Assembly (NCBI RefSeq): GCF_018131075.1
Contig: NZ_JAFCLS010000002.1
Span: 62,001 to 126,000 of the forward strand
DNA from: Bradyrhizobium sp. JYMT SZCCT0428
GTDB taxonomy: Bacteria > Pseudomonadota > Alphaproteobacteria > Rhizobiales > Xanthobacteraceae
DNA length: 64,000 nt
Reading direction: 5' to 3'
Shown here: positions 51,493 through 60,413 of the stretch, piece by piece
How positions within the stretch are numbered: the first letter of the stretch is position 1
Layout: each line of letters begins with the position of its first letter
The notes under the pieces: generated by a model
Seen by the model: only the letters and a program-made list of their open reading frames with translations
Told to the model about the DNA's origin: nothing
Databases searched by the model: none
Made by a program: the position numbers and the translations under genes

Positions 51493-53609
51493 TTGATTGC
51501 TCCGGCCGGCGCTGCAAGACGCGTCCCCAACAGTCCGGCACGAAGCTGCTCGGCATGGTAGCGCGCAACGCCGTCGCCGGGATACAAAGCGAGAAAATCG
51601 GTGACCCATACCAGCGCTGCGGCCGGCTGCTCCTGCCGGATCGCAGCGTACACGATTTCCCAGCGCTGGCAGAAGGCATGCTCCGAAGCTCCATCTGTCT
51701 CGCCACGCAGTTCAAATATCCGCACAGCTTCCGCGAATCCTTTCGGCTTGATCTCGTCGACGCTGCGGAAGCTGAAACGCCCTTCGACGCGCTCCTTCAC
51801 CGCGACGCTCACCAGCACTCGCGTGCCGTAATTCTTGTTGAGCCCTTCGAGGCGGGCAGCCAGATTGATGTTCGCGCCGAGCGCCGTGTAGTTCATGCGA
51901 TCGGAAGAGCCGACATTGCCGACGACGGCATCGCCGGCATGCAGGCCGAAGCGGGTGCCATAGGCTGGCCAGCCGACTTCGCGGAACTGTTCGTTCAATT
52001 CGTTGTTGCGCCTGAGGCAGGCAAGCACGGCCTCACAGCCGTGAACGACGTGATCGGGATCGTCATCAGGCGCATTCCAGAACGCCATCACGGCATCGCC
52101 GATGAATTTGTCGATGGTGCCGTGATGCTTCATGATCGTCTCCGACAGCGCCGCGAAATAGCGCGAGGTGAAAATCATGACGTCGGATGGATCGGCCTTT
52201 TCCGTCTTGGCGGTGAAGTCGGCGACATCGGTGAAGAGCACGGTGACTTCCCGCCGCGTGCCCCCGAGCTCGATCGACGCGCCGGACTCGATGAGTTGCC
52301 GCACGATCGGCCGCGGTACGAAGCTCGAGAAGTTGCGGACTGCCGTCCGCATCGTGAAGACCGAGCGGCCGAGTTCGTTGATCTCGTCGATAACCGAATG
52401 CAGTCTCGGGCGATCCGTGAGCCGAAAATGCTGGATGTCGTCGGTCTGCTGCGCGAGGTTTCGCAGCGACCGCGCGAGCATGGAGCCGAGCCAGATGGCG
52501 AGCGGCAGCATGCCGAGCACAAATCCGAGCGCCAGCAAAAAGAGGCCCCTGCGTTCCGAGATGATCTGCGCAAAAAACTCGTCGAGCGGCGCGATCACCG
52601 CGAGTTTGATATTGGCATTGCCGGCCGTCTCGACGCCGTGGAAGGCAGCGACATAGCTGCGCCCGGCGTCGTCCGCAAAAAAGTGCTGGGAAGCGCCGCC
52701 CTTTCGCCAAGCCCCGACCGCTTGCATGAGACCGGGCAGCTTGATGGCATTCATCCGGGGCAGTTCGTCGCCCCGTTCGGGAATTTCGTCCATCAGCCGG
52801 CTCATCTCGGGATGGCCGACGATCCGATCGGAATCGTTAAACAGAAAGGCAAACCCGGAATTGCCGAGCCCCTGTTCGCCCAGCATCGCCTCGAGGCGAT
52901 TGAGCAGGAGATCGGCCGCCACCACGCCACGCCGGCCTTCCTTCAAAACTGTCCGCAACGTGTAGCCGGGCTGCCCGGTCGCGAAGAACACATACGGCCC
53001 GGTGAGCAGCGTTTTCTCGTCCTTGAAGGCCTCGACATACCAGGGACGCTGGCGCGGGTCGTAGCTGGCCGGCGCCTTGGTCTCCGCTACCTGGATCAAG
53101 TTCTCCGAAAGGAACAATGTGACAGGCGACGACGACGCCGCGCCGGTGCGGGAAATGATGACCACCCGGAAAGCGGCATCTTCATCCACACCGAGGCTGG
53201 CACGGAAGGCCGGCTTGGCGCGATCGATCACGTCCATTTCCAGGAACGAGCCGTCCTCATAGCCGACATAGAGATTGAAAATCTGGGGGTTGTTGCGCAA
53301 CATCGAGGCCATCAGGCCATAGAGCCGCGAATTGTCCTCGATTTCGGCCGATTGAATCGACGGCAGACCTGCGAGAATTTCGAGGCTGTCGCGCACGTTG
53401 CGAAATTTCGAATCGATCCGATCGGCGCCGAGCTGCGCCACCTTGTCGATGAAGGTGCTCGCCGCCGTTTGTGTGATCCGCGACACGCGGCTGAAGCTGA
53501 GATAGACCAGCGTCAATCCGACAAACAGCACCACAGCCACGAACAGCGTAACGATCGAGGTACGAAACCCGATACGCATCTTGCGCTGTTCTTCGGAACT
53601 GCTGGTCAT
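51489..53609 (-). CDS. Membrane adenylate/guanylate cyclase with extracytoplasmic Cache-like sensor
   Basis: 706 residues from MTSSSEEQRKMRIGFRTSIV. TM1 at about 14-36, a periplasmic dCache-like region about 40-350 (RQRPWYVEAFKDEKTLLTGPY is a dCache hallmark), TM2 about 360-380, then a HAMP-like segment and a class III cyclase domain from about 450. Metal Asp residues occur in LFTDVADFT and FIGDAVMAFWN, and the transition-state Asn/Arg pair in ALGANINLAARLEG. The catalytic set is complete. The C-terminal extension after FELRGE looks helical. The start at 53609 follows GGTCCAGAG. Coupled to the binding protein downstream. Confidence 0.9.
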   Translation of the reverse strand: MTSSSEEQRKMRIGFRTSIVTLFVAVVLFVGLTLVYLSFSRVSRITQTAASTFIDKVAQLGADRIDSKFRNVRDSLEILAGLPSIQSAEIEDNSRLYGLMASMLRNNPQIFNLYVGYEDGSFLEMDVIDRAKPAFRASLGVDEDAAFRVVIISRTGAASSSPVTLFLSENLIQVAETKAPASYDPRQRPWYVEAFKDEKTLLTGPYVFFATGQPGYTLRTVLKEGRRGVVAADLLLNRLEAMLGEQGLGNSGFAFLFNDSDRIVGHPEMSRLMDEIPERGDELPRMNAIKLPGLMQAVGAWRKGGASQHFFADDAGRSYVAAFHGVETAGNANIKLAVIAPLDEFFAQIISERRGLFLLALGFVLGMLPLAIWLGSMLARSLRNLAQQTDDIQHFRLTDRPRLHSVIDEINELGRSVFTMRTAVRNFSSFVPRPIVRQLIESGASIELGGTRREVTVLFTDVADFTAKTEKADPSDVMIFTSRYFAALSETIMKHHGTIDKFIGDAVMAFWNAPDDDPDHVVHGCEAVLACLRRNNELNEQFREVGWPAYGTRFGLHAGDAVVGNVGSSDRMNYTALGANINLAARLEGLNKNYGTRVLVSVAVKERVEGRFSFRSVDEIKPKGFAEAVRIFELRGETDGASEHAFCQRWEIVYAAIRQEQPAAALVWVTDFLALYPGDGVARYHAEQLRAGLLGTRLAAPAGAIK

Positions 53610-53917
53610 CTCTGGACCTCGAGCTTCGTCTTCGCGATTTCGAAGGCGGACGCTCCGCAACGCCTGGCATCAGAATGCCTTCGCATGGCAATCGTTGAGA
53701 ACCGATTAGGACGGCAAACTGCAGCGGTGGCACAAACTGCATATTGGTTGTCCCGAAATGCAGCATTGGAACACTCTAACCGGCAAGGTCGCGTGGCGAT
53801 TAAGTCACTACCCAAAAAAAATCTTCGGTTGTGCGGGCCGAACCGTAAATGAGGTGCAAAACCAGCTTCGCCTTCTTCTAGAATGAGCTGTCTTTTGGCG
53901 CCTCCGGGAGAATCCAA

Positions 53918-54928
53918 ATGATGGACCGATGGTCGCAACAAGCGCTCGCAGTCTTGACGTTCACCGCGATCGCTTTGGTGCCGCTTACTGCAAAAGCGGA
54001 CAACGGCGGCATCGGGTTCTGGTTGCCGGGCACCATGGGCAGCCTCTCCGCAGTGCCCGGCCAGCCCGGGATGAGCTATACTTTCCAGTATATTCACCTC
54101 GACGCCACAGCCGGCGGAGGCAAGGCCCTCCAGAACAATTCCAACATCGTTGCCGGTCTGCGCGCAAAAGCGGATGTCGGCGTATTCCTGCCGACCTATA
54201 CTTTTGCGACACCTGTGCTCGGCGGCCAGCTGACGATCGGTGCGGCGACCGTGCCCGGCAATATCGGCGTCGATATCAACGCGACGCTGACGGGGCCGCG
54301 GGGCAACACGATTTCCGGCTCGGCGTTCGACAACCGGGTCACCTGGGGCGATGTGTATTACATCGGTACCCTGAAATGGAATTTCGGCGTCCACAACCTC
54401 ATGACCTACGTGTTCGGCAATATCCCGACCGGTACCTATGATTCCACCCGCCTCGCGAATCTCAGTCCCGGTTTTGTCGCGGTCGATAGCGGCGCCGGCT
54501 ACACCTATCTCAATCCGAAGACGGGCCAGGAGTTTACGGTGGTCGGGGGCTTCAGCTTCAGCGGCACGAACACGGCTCTGGATTACCGCAACGGCATCGA
54601 CTTTCATGCCGACCTGGCGGCTTCGCAGTTTATCGGCAAGAGCGTTCATGCAGGGGTGGTCGGCTATGTCTATCAGCAGGTCACCGGCGACACAGGCACC
54701 GGCGCAAAGCTCGGCGCCAACAGGGGCACGGCAATCGGCATTGGCCCGCAGATCGGTTTCTTCTTTCCAACGTGGGAAGGCTACACCGGCTATCTGAACC
54801 TGCGCGGCTACGCGGACGTCTTCACCGAGAACCGGCCGGCGAATGCCACATTCATGGCGACCCTGAGCTTCGCGCCGGCCGCTCCGGAGAAACCGGTGAC
54901 GCCGCGCGGACCAAGGCACCTGAAGTAG
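53918..54928 (+). CDS. MetA-type outer-membrane protein (phenol meta-pathway family)
   Basis: 336 residues with signal peptide (ALAVLTFTAIALVPLTAKA). The repeated alternating hydrophobic beta-strand pattern and segments such as NFGVHNLMTYVFGNIPTGTY and TNTALDYRNGIDFHADLAAS match the Phenol_MetA_deg family, beta-barrel proteins often beside aromatic degradation genes and thought to pass hydrophobic compounds. GGGAGAATCC precedes the ATG. It is convergent with the HlyD-like gene, stops only 1 bp apart. Confidence 0.88.
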   Translation: MMDRWSQQALAVLTFTAIALVPLTAKADNGGIGFWLPGTMGSLSAVPGQPGMSYTFQYIHLDATAGGGKALQNNSNIVAGLRAKADVGVFLPTYTFATPVLGGQLTIGAATVPGNIGVDINATLTGPRGNTISGSAFDNRVTWGDVYYIGTLKWNFGVHNLMTYVFGNIPTGTYDSTRLANLSPGFVAVDSGAGYTYLNPKTGQEFTVVGGFSFSGTNTALDYRNGIDFHADLAASQFIGKSVHAGVVGYVYQQVTGDTGTGAKLGANRGTAIGIGPQIGFFFPTWEGYTGYLNLRGYADVFTENRPANATFMATLSFAPAAPEKPVTPRGPRHLK

Positions 54929-54929
54929 G

Positions 54930-55871
54930 TTAGAACGGATTGACATAGTTCAATATCGCGACCTGGCGCAGGATCACGCGCCGAATGACGTGCGTTGGTT
55001 TCAGATGTTCGGTGTAGATCGCAGCCGTGCCAACCGAGCCGGCCGGCAGTTTCCGCGCGACCTCGGCATCATCAAGCTTGACGCGCACCACGAAGGGAGC
55101 GGCTTCAATCGCTTTCGGCATGACGGCGATGCCGGACGCCTGCGCCTGCCCCGTGGCAAGGGCCTGCAGCACGCCTTCCACCTTGCCAGCGTAGACCTGA
55201 CCGGGTGCAAACTTGAAGGTTACCTCAGCCTCCTGCCCCGGCTCGACGTAGCGTGCATCGATCTGGTTGATCTCGACACCGATGATGGTGCCTGATGTGT
55301 CGATGAACGCCATTACCGGCGCCAGCGGCAGGTTGGTGACGCGCGCACCTTTGCGCAGCGCGAGGTTGGTGACATAGCCGTCGCCCGGCGCGCGGACCGT
55401 CGTCTTGTCGAGATTCCACTGCGCCGCCTCGAGCTGCCCCTTGAGCTGGTCGACCTCGGACTGCCGCTGCTCGACATCGAAGCCGCGGCCGGAATCTCGC
55501 TCGAACAGTTGCGTCATCTGGGCTAGACGCGTCGCCGAGAGCTTCAGCTGCGCCTCGATCGTCCTGACCTGCGCCTGGTATGGCGTGGGATCGATCCTGA
55601 ACAGGATATCACCCGTCCTGAGTGGCGTGTTGGCCATGACCGGGACCTCGGCGACCTCGCCCGCCACATCAGGCACGATCGAGACGGCATGGCGCACGAC
55701 CAGCGCCGGGCCCTGCGGCGCGCCCCAGCCCATCGGAATGAACAGGCCGAGGTTGAGAAGCAGCAGCACGATGAAGGGCGACGCCTTCCAGAAAAGATTG
55801 AAGCGCACGATGCCGAGCCGCACGATGGCGAAGAGAAAGACCAGGTAAGCCGCCATCAGCGCGATCATCAT
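54930..55871 (-). CDS. HlyD/YiaV-like membrane fusion protein
   Basis: 313 residues from MMIALMAAYLVFLFAIVRLG, with two N-terminal transmembrane helices (about 1-20 and 30-50). Then comes a biotinyl-lipoyl-like half motif (VSIVPDVAGEVAEVPVMANT), a coiled-coil hairpin (about 105-160), the second lipoyl half (TTVRAPGDGYVTNLALRKGA) and a beta-barrel domain. This is the E. coli YiaV/YibH type of membrane fusion protein. The start overlaps the DUF3302 stop by 4 bp. It may work with a transporter encoded elsewhere. Confidence 0.88.
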   Translation of the reverse strand: MMIALMAAYLVFLFAIVRLGIVRFNLFWKASPFIVLLLLNLGLFIPMGWGAPQGPALVVRHAVSIVPDVAGEVAEVPVMANTPLRTGDILFRIDPTPYQAQVRTIEAQLKLSATRLAQMTQLFERDSGRGFDVEQRQSEVDQLKGQLEAAQWNLDKTTVRAPGDGYVTNLALRKGARVTNLPLAPVMAFIDTSGTIIGVEINQIDARYVEPGQEAEVTFKFAPGQVYAGKVEGVLQALATGQAQASGIAVMPKAIEAAPFVVRVKLDDAEVARKLPAGSVGTAAIYTEHLKPTHVIRRVILRQVAILNYVNPF

Positions 55872-56110
55872 GGCCGTGTCTCCGCGCGCGGACGGGGACT
55901 GTCGACATAGGCCCAGATCAGCGCGACCGGCCAAAGCGCAAAACCGCAGATCAGCGTGACCCAGCCGGCCACCGTCACCGCCTCCGCCCATGGATGGTTG
56001 CGGCTCCTGGCAATGTGCCCCGGCAGCCAGCCGGCGATGCAGAACACCGCGACCACGCAGGCAATCAGGATGATCAGCACGATCCAGGCGAAGATGTCGT
56101 AGCCGGACAT
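55868..56110 (-). CDS. DUF3302 small membrane protein (YiaW-like)
   Basis: 80 residues with two predicted transmembrane segments: MSGYDIFAWIVLIILIACVV at the N terminus and TVAGWVTLICGFALWPVALI in the middle. DUF3302 proteins are typically encoded just before a YiaV/YibH HlyD-like protein, exactly as here with a 4-bp overlap. Its first 40 bp recur at 57403-57442 as part of a chimeric frame. Confidence 0.88.
   Translation of the reverse strand: MSGYDIFAWIVLIILIACVVAVFCIAGWLPGHIARSRNHPWAEAVTVAGWVTLICGFALWPVALIWAYVDSPRPRAETRP
56067..56106. repeat. 40-bp direct repeat, copy 1
   Basis: Identical over 40 bp to 57403-57442. This copy is the 5' coding part of the intact DUF3302 gene. Confidence 0.85.
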
Positions 56111-56113
56111 GGT

Positions 56114-57145
56114 TCAGCTCACGGGTTTCGGCTCAGGGAATTTCCACTTGCCGTTCAGGATTTCCGCGCGCGGGCGATAGAGCCGAACGGTGTAGTTCCA
56201 ACCCGGCATGATCGGCAGGCACTTCGGTATCTTGCCGTCGCAGCCGCCGAACTGGACGGCGACCGAACCATCGGTGCTTTTCTTCGCCGTTAGATTGTTG
56301 ACGGTGTAGGCGTTGTAACTGTTCGGCTCGAAATAGCCCTTGGCGTTGTAAAGGCTGATTGACCAGAAGCCTTCGACGGGCACATTTCCGACGCTGATCT
56401 TATGGACGGTCGTGCCGTCATTCCGCGCGGGGGTGACGTTGAGATAGATGGCATCCTTCTCGGGATTGCCGCCCCAGAGGGCCGCTGATCCGACGAGAAA
56501 GCGCACGGGATCGACCTGGTCCCGACTGCCAAACATGCGCTTCGAGTCGGGAAGCGTCGTGCTGAGAACGATCAACGCCTCGCGCACCTTTTTCTGACTG
56601 ACCGGATCCCAGTTCGGCACCTCGAATTTGCCAAGGCTCTTTTGGACGACCTTAATGGCGTCCTGCAAAGCGACGCCGGTCTGGATATCTTTCGGATCGT
56701 TCGGGTCAACCAGTATCCGGTTCGCGACCATGACATAGCGCGTTCCGATCTGCTTCTTCGTAAGCGTATGGGTGCCACCATAAAACACGGCGGGTGAGTA
56801 CTGGTTTTGATCAATCAGCTGCATCGAGATGAAGCGTTTGCCAGCGTCAGGCAACGTGACCGTGACGGGTCCGGCATCCAGATCGAACACCGCTCCGCCA
56901 TAAAGGGTGTCACGGTTCATACGGACAACTGTTTGCGCTTCGATCAGCGAGGGCGTGCGCGTGAACTCGAACTTGCCGAAGCCGTCTTTCTTGACGATTG
57001 CGTTGAAGTACAGATCAGATTCCGGACGGGCGAAGTTTTCGACGGTGACGGGGACGACGTTGGCGGGGGGTGATTGCGCGAGAGAATTTCCGCTGAGTGC
57101 AGCGGAAGTCGCGATAACCAATCCGAGCAGGAGTTTCGTTTTCAT
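56114..57145 (-). CDS. DUF1254/DUF1214 exported protein
   Basis: 343 residues, signal peptide KLLLGLVIATSAALSGNSLA. The N-terminal DUF1254 half (about 35-160) shows VRMNRDTLYGGAVFDLDAGP, and the C-terminal DUF1214 half has GFWSISLYNAKGYFEPN, then ending in WNYTVRLYRPRAEILNGKWKFP. The family is periplasmic and widespread, with no settled biochemical role. One of three such proteins in this operon, 3 bp before DUF3302. Confidence 0.88.
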   Translation of the reverse strand: MKTKLLLGLVIATSAALSGNSLAQSPPANVVPVTVENFARPESDLYFNAIVKKDGFGKFEFTRTPSLIEAQTVVRMNRDTLYGGAVFDLDAGPVTVTLPDAGKRFISMQLIDQNQYSPAVFYGGTHTLTKKQIGTRYVMVANRILVDPNDPKDIQTGVALQDAIKVVQKSLGKFEVPNWDPVSQKKVREALIVLSTTLPDSKRMFGSRDQVDPVRFLVGSAALWGGNPEKDAIYLNVTPARNDGTTVHKISVGNVPVEGFWSISLYNAKGYFEPNSYNAYTVNNLTAKKSTDGSVAVQFGGCDGKIPKCLPIMPGWNYTVRLYRPRAEILNGKWKFPEPKPVS

Positions 57146-57212
57146 GATCCACCTTTAGTCGGTCTCTTGTATATCCGGCAGCTTCCACGTTCTCTCTTCT
57201 CATTTTACGGCC

Positions 57213-57446
57213 TCACTTTTCTGGCTCCAGCGGTGGCAGCTTCCATTGCCCCGTCATCGCCGCCTTGCTCGGTCCATAAACGCGCGCGACCAGGCTGCAT
57301 TTCGCCGCCGGCGCCGGCAGCCAGTTGCTCTCCTTGTCCTTCCCCGGTGAGGCGTTGCTCACATAGATCGTGAGGGAGCCATCCTTGCCATATTGAAGGG
57401 CCAGGATGATCAGCACGATCCAGGCGAAGATGTCGTAGCCGGTCAT
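57213..57446 (-). pseudogene. Chimeric remnant: DUF3302 start fused to DUF1214 end
   Basis: 77 codons. Residues 1-15 (MTGYDIFAWIVLIIL) match the DUF3302 protein encoded at 55868-56110; the remaining residues (GKDGSLTIYVSNASPGKDKE ... SLVARVYGPSK) match the C terminus of a DUF1214 protein, with the TM helices of DUF3302 missing. It looks like the scar of a deletion after duplication of a DUF1254-DUF3302 unit, joined near the 40-bp repeat. It could still be translated as a short exported fragment; function unlikely. Confidence 0.8.
57403..57442. repeat. 40-bp direct repeat, copy 2
   Basis: Identical over 40 bp to 56067-56106 inside the DUF3302 gene; here it forms the start of the chimeric remnant. 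Confidence 0.85.
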
Positions 57447-57455
57447 GACGCTCTC

Positions 57456-58967
57456 CTAACTGACGCGCTGCACCGCGGGCGGCGTCCAGGAGCCGTCGAT
57501 CACCGGCGCCTTCGGCCAATAGGCGCGGACGTAGAGCGAGAAGTCTCCCTTGGGAGCAGGCAGCCAGTTGGCGCGCTGTGTGGGATCGGCCGGCGCCTCG
57601 GCCTGCACGTAGATGGTGAGCGAACCATCGTCGGCGAGTTTAAGGTCCTTGTTCTTGGTGCCGACCGAGAACCGGTTGATCGGGTTTGCAACAAAGAAAT
57701 GGTGCTGATTGTAAATCGAGAGCGACCAGAAACCATTCACGGGAGGCGTGCCGTCTTTCGCGAACGTCACCGTGTAGCGGTTGGCGTTGTTGAGCCGTGC
57801 CCCCGAAGCATCGAGGTCCTGATAGAAATACTTCGTTTCGTTCGGGGCGTTCACCAGGATGTTCGATTTGGCAACTGCTGTGCGGGTAAAGTAATCGGTG
57901 CCAAAGGCGGCTTCGTTCGAGATCGTGCTCCAGTGGTACGGAAGCTGCTGGCCGTAGTTGCGGAACTGGAACAACGGATTCACCACCTTCTCTTCGGCGT
58001 CCTTGGCGGCCTCAATCATCACCTGCTTCATTTTCGGATTGTCCTTGGCGGCCGCCAGCACGGCGAGCAGTTGCGCGTAGCGCGCTTCCTCGCCGGGCAG
58101 CGGCGGCGCATCGGCGAGCACCGCAGGAAGTTCATCGAAAAACCTTTCAGGAAGCACCCAGCGCGTTTCCTCTTCGCCGGGAGGCGCGCCGGGGACTTTG
58201 GGCAGCTTGCTCCACTCGACCTTTTTCAGACGCCCGTCGTACTCCGCGACCGGGTACATCGCGATACCGGTCAGCACGTCCTGAATGGCGCGCTTGTCTT
58301 CCGGCGTGTCGTTCTGAGCGATACGTGGCGCGACAAGGCCGGTATTGCTCGATGCGCGGAATACGCGGGTGACGCCTTTCGGCACTTCAGCGTTCCAGTT
58401 GGGCCCGACAAGGAGGTAGAAGCCGGGTGTGGTGCCGTACATCTTGCCGAGCTGGACGAAGCTGTCGGTGCGCAGATCGACGATCTGATAGACCCAGAAG
58501 CGATCACCGAAATCCGGCACCTGGACCACCACCGGAGAAACATCCATCGCGACCATGCCGAGGCCGTAAACCACATCCTGGTTCGGGCACGCGACATTGC
58601 GCTCTTCCGGATTGACGTAATCCGTGAGCATGGTGAGGCGGTTGAGCGGCGCCTCGAGCAATGGGCCGACATACCGCTGTTCCGTCATCTTCGAGAATGC
58701 AAGCCGGCGGTTATAGGTATTGACCAGCGGCCAGGCCCAGAAGAAGGCATCGCGCGCGACGTGGGCGGCGTACGCCTCCGTGATCTTGACCCGTGCGTCG
58801 GGAGCGGCCGGCATGGCGCGACCCCACCCCGGCGATGGCGGCAAGGGTTGCGGATTGAGCGATGATGTCTCGGCGCTCGTGGTGCACGTACTTCCCGCGA
58901 GCAACGACGCGACGCCAAGCGTGGCTCCTGCAAGCAGGATATTTCTACGATCAGCCTCTGCCCTCAT
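57456..58967 (-). CDS. DUF1254/DUF1214 exported protein
   Basis: 503 residues. RRNILLAGATLGVASLLAG gives an export signal, with a Cys in AGSTCTTS that could be a lipoprotein or Tat-type site. DUF1254 region at about 70-220 (AFFWAWPLVNTYNRR, ACPNQDVVYGLGMVAMDVSP), DUF1214 region at about 380-500 (GFWSLSIYNQHHFF, DDGSLTIYVQAEAP, WLPAPKGDFSLYVRAYWP). The start overlaps the stop of the next DUF1254 gene as ATGA. Role unknown; a periplasmic lipid or phosphate-ester-related function is sometimes suggested by genomic context. Confidence 0.9.
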   Translation of the reverse strand: MRAEADRRNILLAGATLGVASLLAGSTCTTSAETSSLNPQPLPPSPGWGRAMPAAPDARVKITEAYAAHVARDAFFWAWPLVNTYNRRLAFSKMTEQRYVGPLLEAPLNRLTMLTDYVNPEERNVACPNQDVVYGLGMVAMDVSPVVVQVPDFGDRFWVYQIVDLRTDSFVQLGKMYGTTPGFYLLVGPNWNAEVPKGVTRVFRASSNTGLVAPRIAQNDTPEDKRAIQDVLTGIAMYPVAEYDGRLKKVEWSKLPKVPGAPPGEEETRWVLPERFFDELPAVLADAPPLPGEEARYAQLLAVLAAAKDNPKMKQVMIEAAKDAEEKVVNPLFQFRNYGQQLPYHWSTISNEAAFGTDYFTRTAVAKSNILVNAPNETKYFYQDLDASGARLNNANRYTVTFAKDGTPPVNGFWSLSIYNQHHFFVANPINRFSVGTKNKDLKLADDGSLTIYVQAEAPADPTQRANWLPAPKGDFSLYVRAYWPKAPVIDGSWTPPAVQRVS

Positions 58968-60382
58968 TTGCTGCCCCCTATCGTCGATGCCGTGATCGCC
59001 TCCACGTCCGGCAGCTTCCAGACCTTGTCGAAGAACTCCTTCTTCGGTCCGTAGAGGCGGAACATCAGCTCGAACTTGCGGGCGGGATCGGTCGGTATCC
59101 AGTTCGCCTCCTGGCCGGCCGGTGCCTTGGCACCGACGTAGATGTCGACCGAGCCGTCGGAATTCTTCTTCACGTCGGAAGCGTTCGACGCACGGCTGGC
59201 GCGATCGACATTCTTGATCAGTGCGTGGGTGTCGCGATCATAGGCTGTCAGCGACCAGTACTGTTCGATCGGTACGCCCGCGGGAACGCGGAGACGATAG
59301 GTCTTTACGCCCTCGTAATCGGCGCCGTCCTTGTCCTTGATGTTGATGAGGTAGAACTGGCCGGCGCCCATTCGCTTGAGGGCAATGTACGCGTAGTGAT
59401 AGGCGACGCCGCGCCAATCGACGGGGTAGGCATTTGGATCGTTAAAGTTATCGCCTGCCGCCTTGATCAACTCGGGATGACCGGGGAACGTCCAATGCGT
59501 CCCCTCAAAGAACGGTGGTAAACCGCCGTCGTATTTGGCGGCCATCCACGCATGGGCTTCGGCGATGCCCTCCTTGAATGCCTGCTTCGTCTTTGCGTCG
59601 GGAGCAAAAGGTTTGCCCTTCTCGATGCCGATCGAGCGCAACTGGTCGATCATGGCACGATCGCGATCCAGCCACGGTTCGCTCTGCACCATCCGGTCGA
59701 GGTTTGTGTAGAAGCTCTCGTCGAACCGGATGGTCGTATCGAACAGGATATCCTTCACGTCGGTAAAGGTCGTCGCAGGCGGATTGAATGCCTGCGAGAG
59801 CGGATAGACCTTGATCTGCTTCGCGTAGGCGACTGACTTTGCTACGTCCGCGTCGCCGTGGCTCTTCAGGTTCGACCTGATCAGGCCGTAGCTGCCCCAC
59901 GTTTCCGGCTGCAGCGCCTCATAGCCTGACGGCACTTGTCCCTTGTAGCCGGGCGGCAGCATCAAGAGCTTGACGCCCGCCCCCTTGTCCACGCCGAGCA
60001 ATCCGGCATCTTCGAGCGGTGCCTGCCAGATATTCACGAAATTGGCGTTGAGGGAGCCGTTTGCATCCGCAGGCGGAATCTCGATCACGATCGGCCCGAC
60101 ATCTCTGGTGTTGAGGAACGTCATTAAATAGAGCGTGTCGGGATTGGGCGTCAGCGTCTGGTTCTTCCAGTCGAGCGGCTTGCCCCAATAGATCACCTGG
60201 TTCACCTTGCCTGGCGTCTTGGTCAGCATTTCCTGCAGCATCAGGTCGTAGTTGACGACGGGCATGCCCCAGATTGCCGCTTCGACGGCGCGGCTGCGAA
60301 GCAATCGCTCCTGCGGCGTTTGAGCGATCGCAACTCCCGCAAGGCAGGAAAGGACAAATGTAACAAACAAAGTCTTGCTCAT
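58964..60382 (-). CDS. DUF1254/DUF1214 exported protein
   Basis: 472 residues from MSKTLFVTFVLSCLAGVAIA (signal peptide); GAAGGAG lies 8 bases before this ATG, which decides against the Met 15 bp upstream. DUF1254 pattern AIWGMPVVNYDLMLQEM and TLTPNPDTLYLMTFLNTRD; DUF1214 pattern QYWSLTAYDRDTHALIKN, SDGSVDIYVGAKAP and FELMFRLYGPKKEFFD. Coupled to the next DUF1254 gene by a 4-bp overlap and preceded by the HAD phosphatase gene. Confidence 0.9.
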   Translation of the reverse strand: MSKTLFVTFVLSCLAGVAIAQTPQERLLRSRAVEAAIWGMPVVNYDLMLQEMLTKTPGKVNQVIYWGKPLDWKNQTLTPNPDTLYLMTFLNTRDVGPIVIEIPPADANGSLNANFVNIWQAPLEDAGLLGVDKGAGVKLLMLPPGYKGQVPSGYEALQPETWGSYGLIRSNLKSHGDADVAKSVAYAKQIKVYPLSQAFNPPATTFTDVKDILFDTTIRFDESFYTNLDRMVQSEPWLDRDRAMIDQLRSIGIEKGKPFAPDAKTKQAFKEGIAEAHAWMAAKYDGGLPPFFEGTHWTFPGHPELIKAAGDNFNDPNAYPVDWRGVAYHYAYIALKRMGAGQFYLINIKDKDGADYEGVKTYRLRVPAGVPIEQYWSLTAYDRDTHALIKNVDRASRASNASDVKKNSDGSVDIYVGAKAPAGQEANWIPTDPARKFELMFRLYGPKKEFFDKVWKLPDVEAITASTIGGSK

Positions 60383-60413
60383 CGTCATCTCCTTCAAAAC
60401 TGGTTCAGGCGTC

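Noticed and set aside
51555..53852. A 765-codon plus-strand frame opposite the cyclase gene
   Set aside because: The composition is Arg/His/Asp-rich without any family resemblance, while the minus strand encodes a complete cyclase; GC-driven antisense frame.
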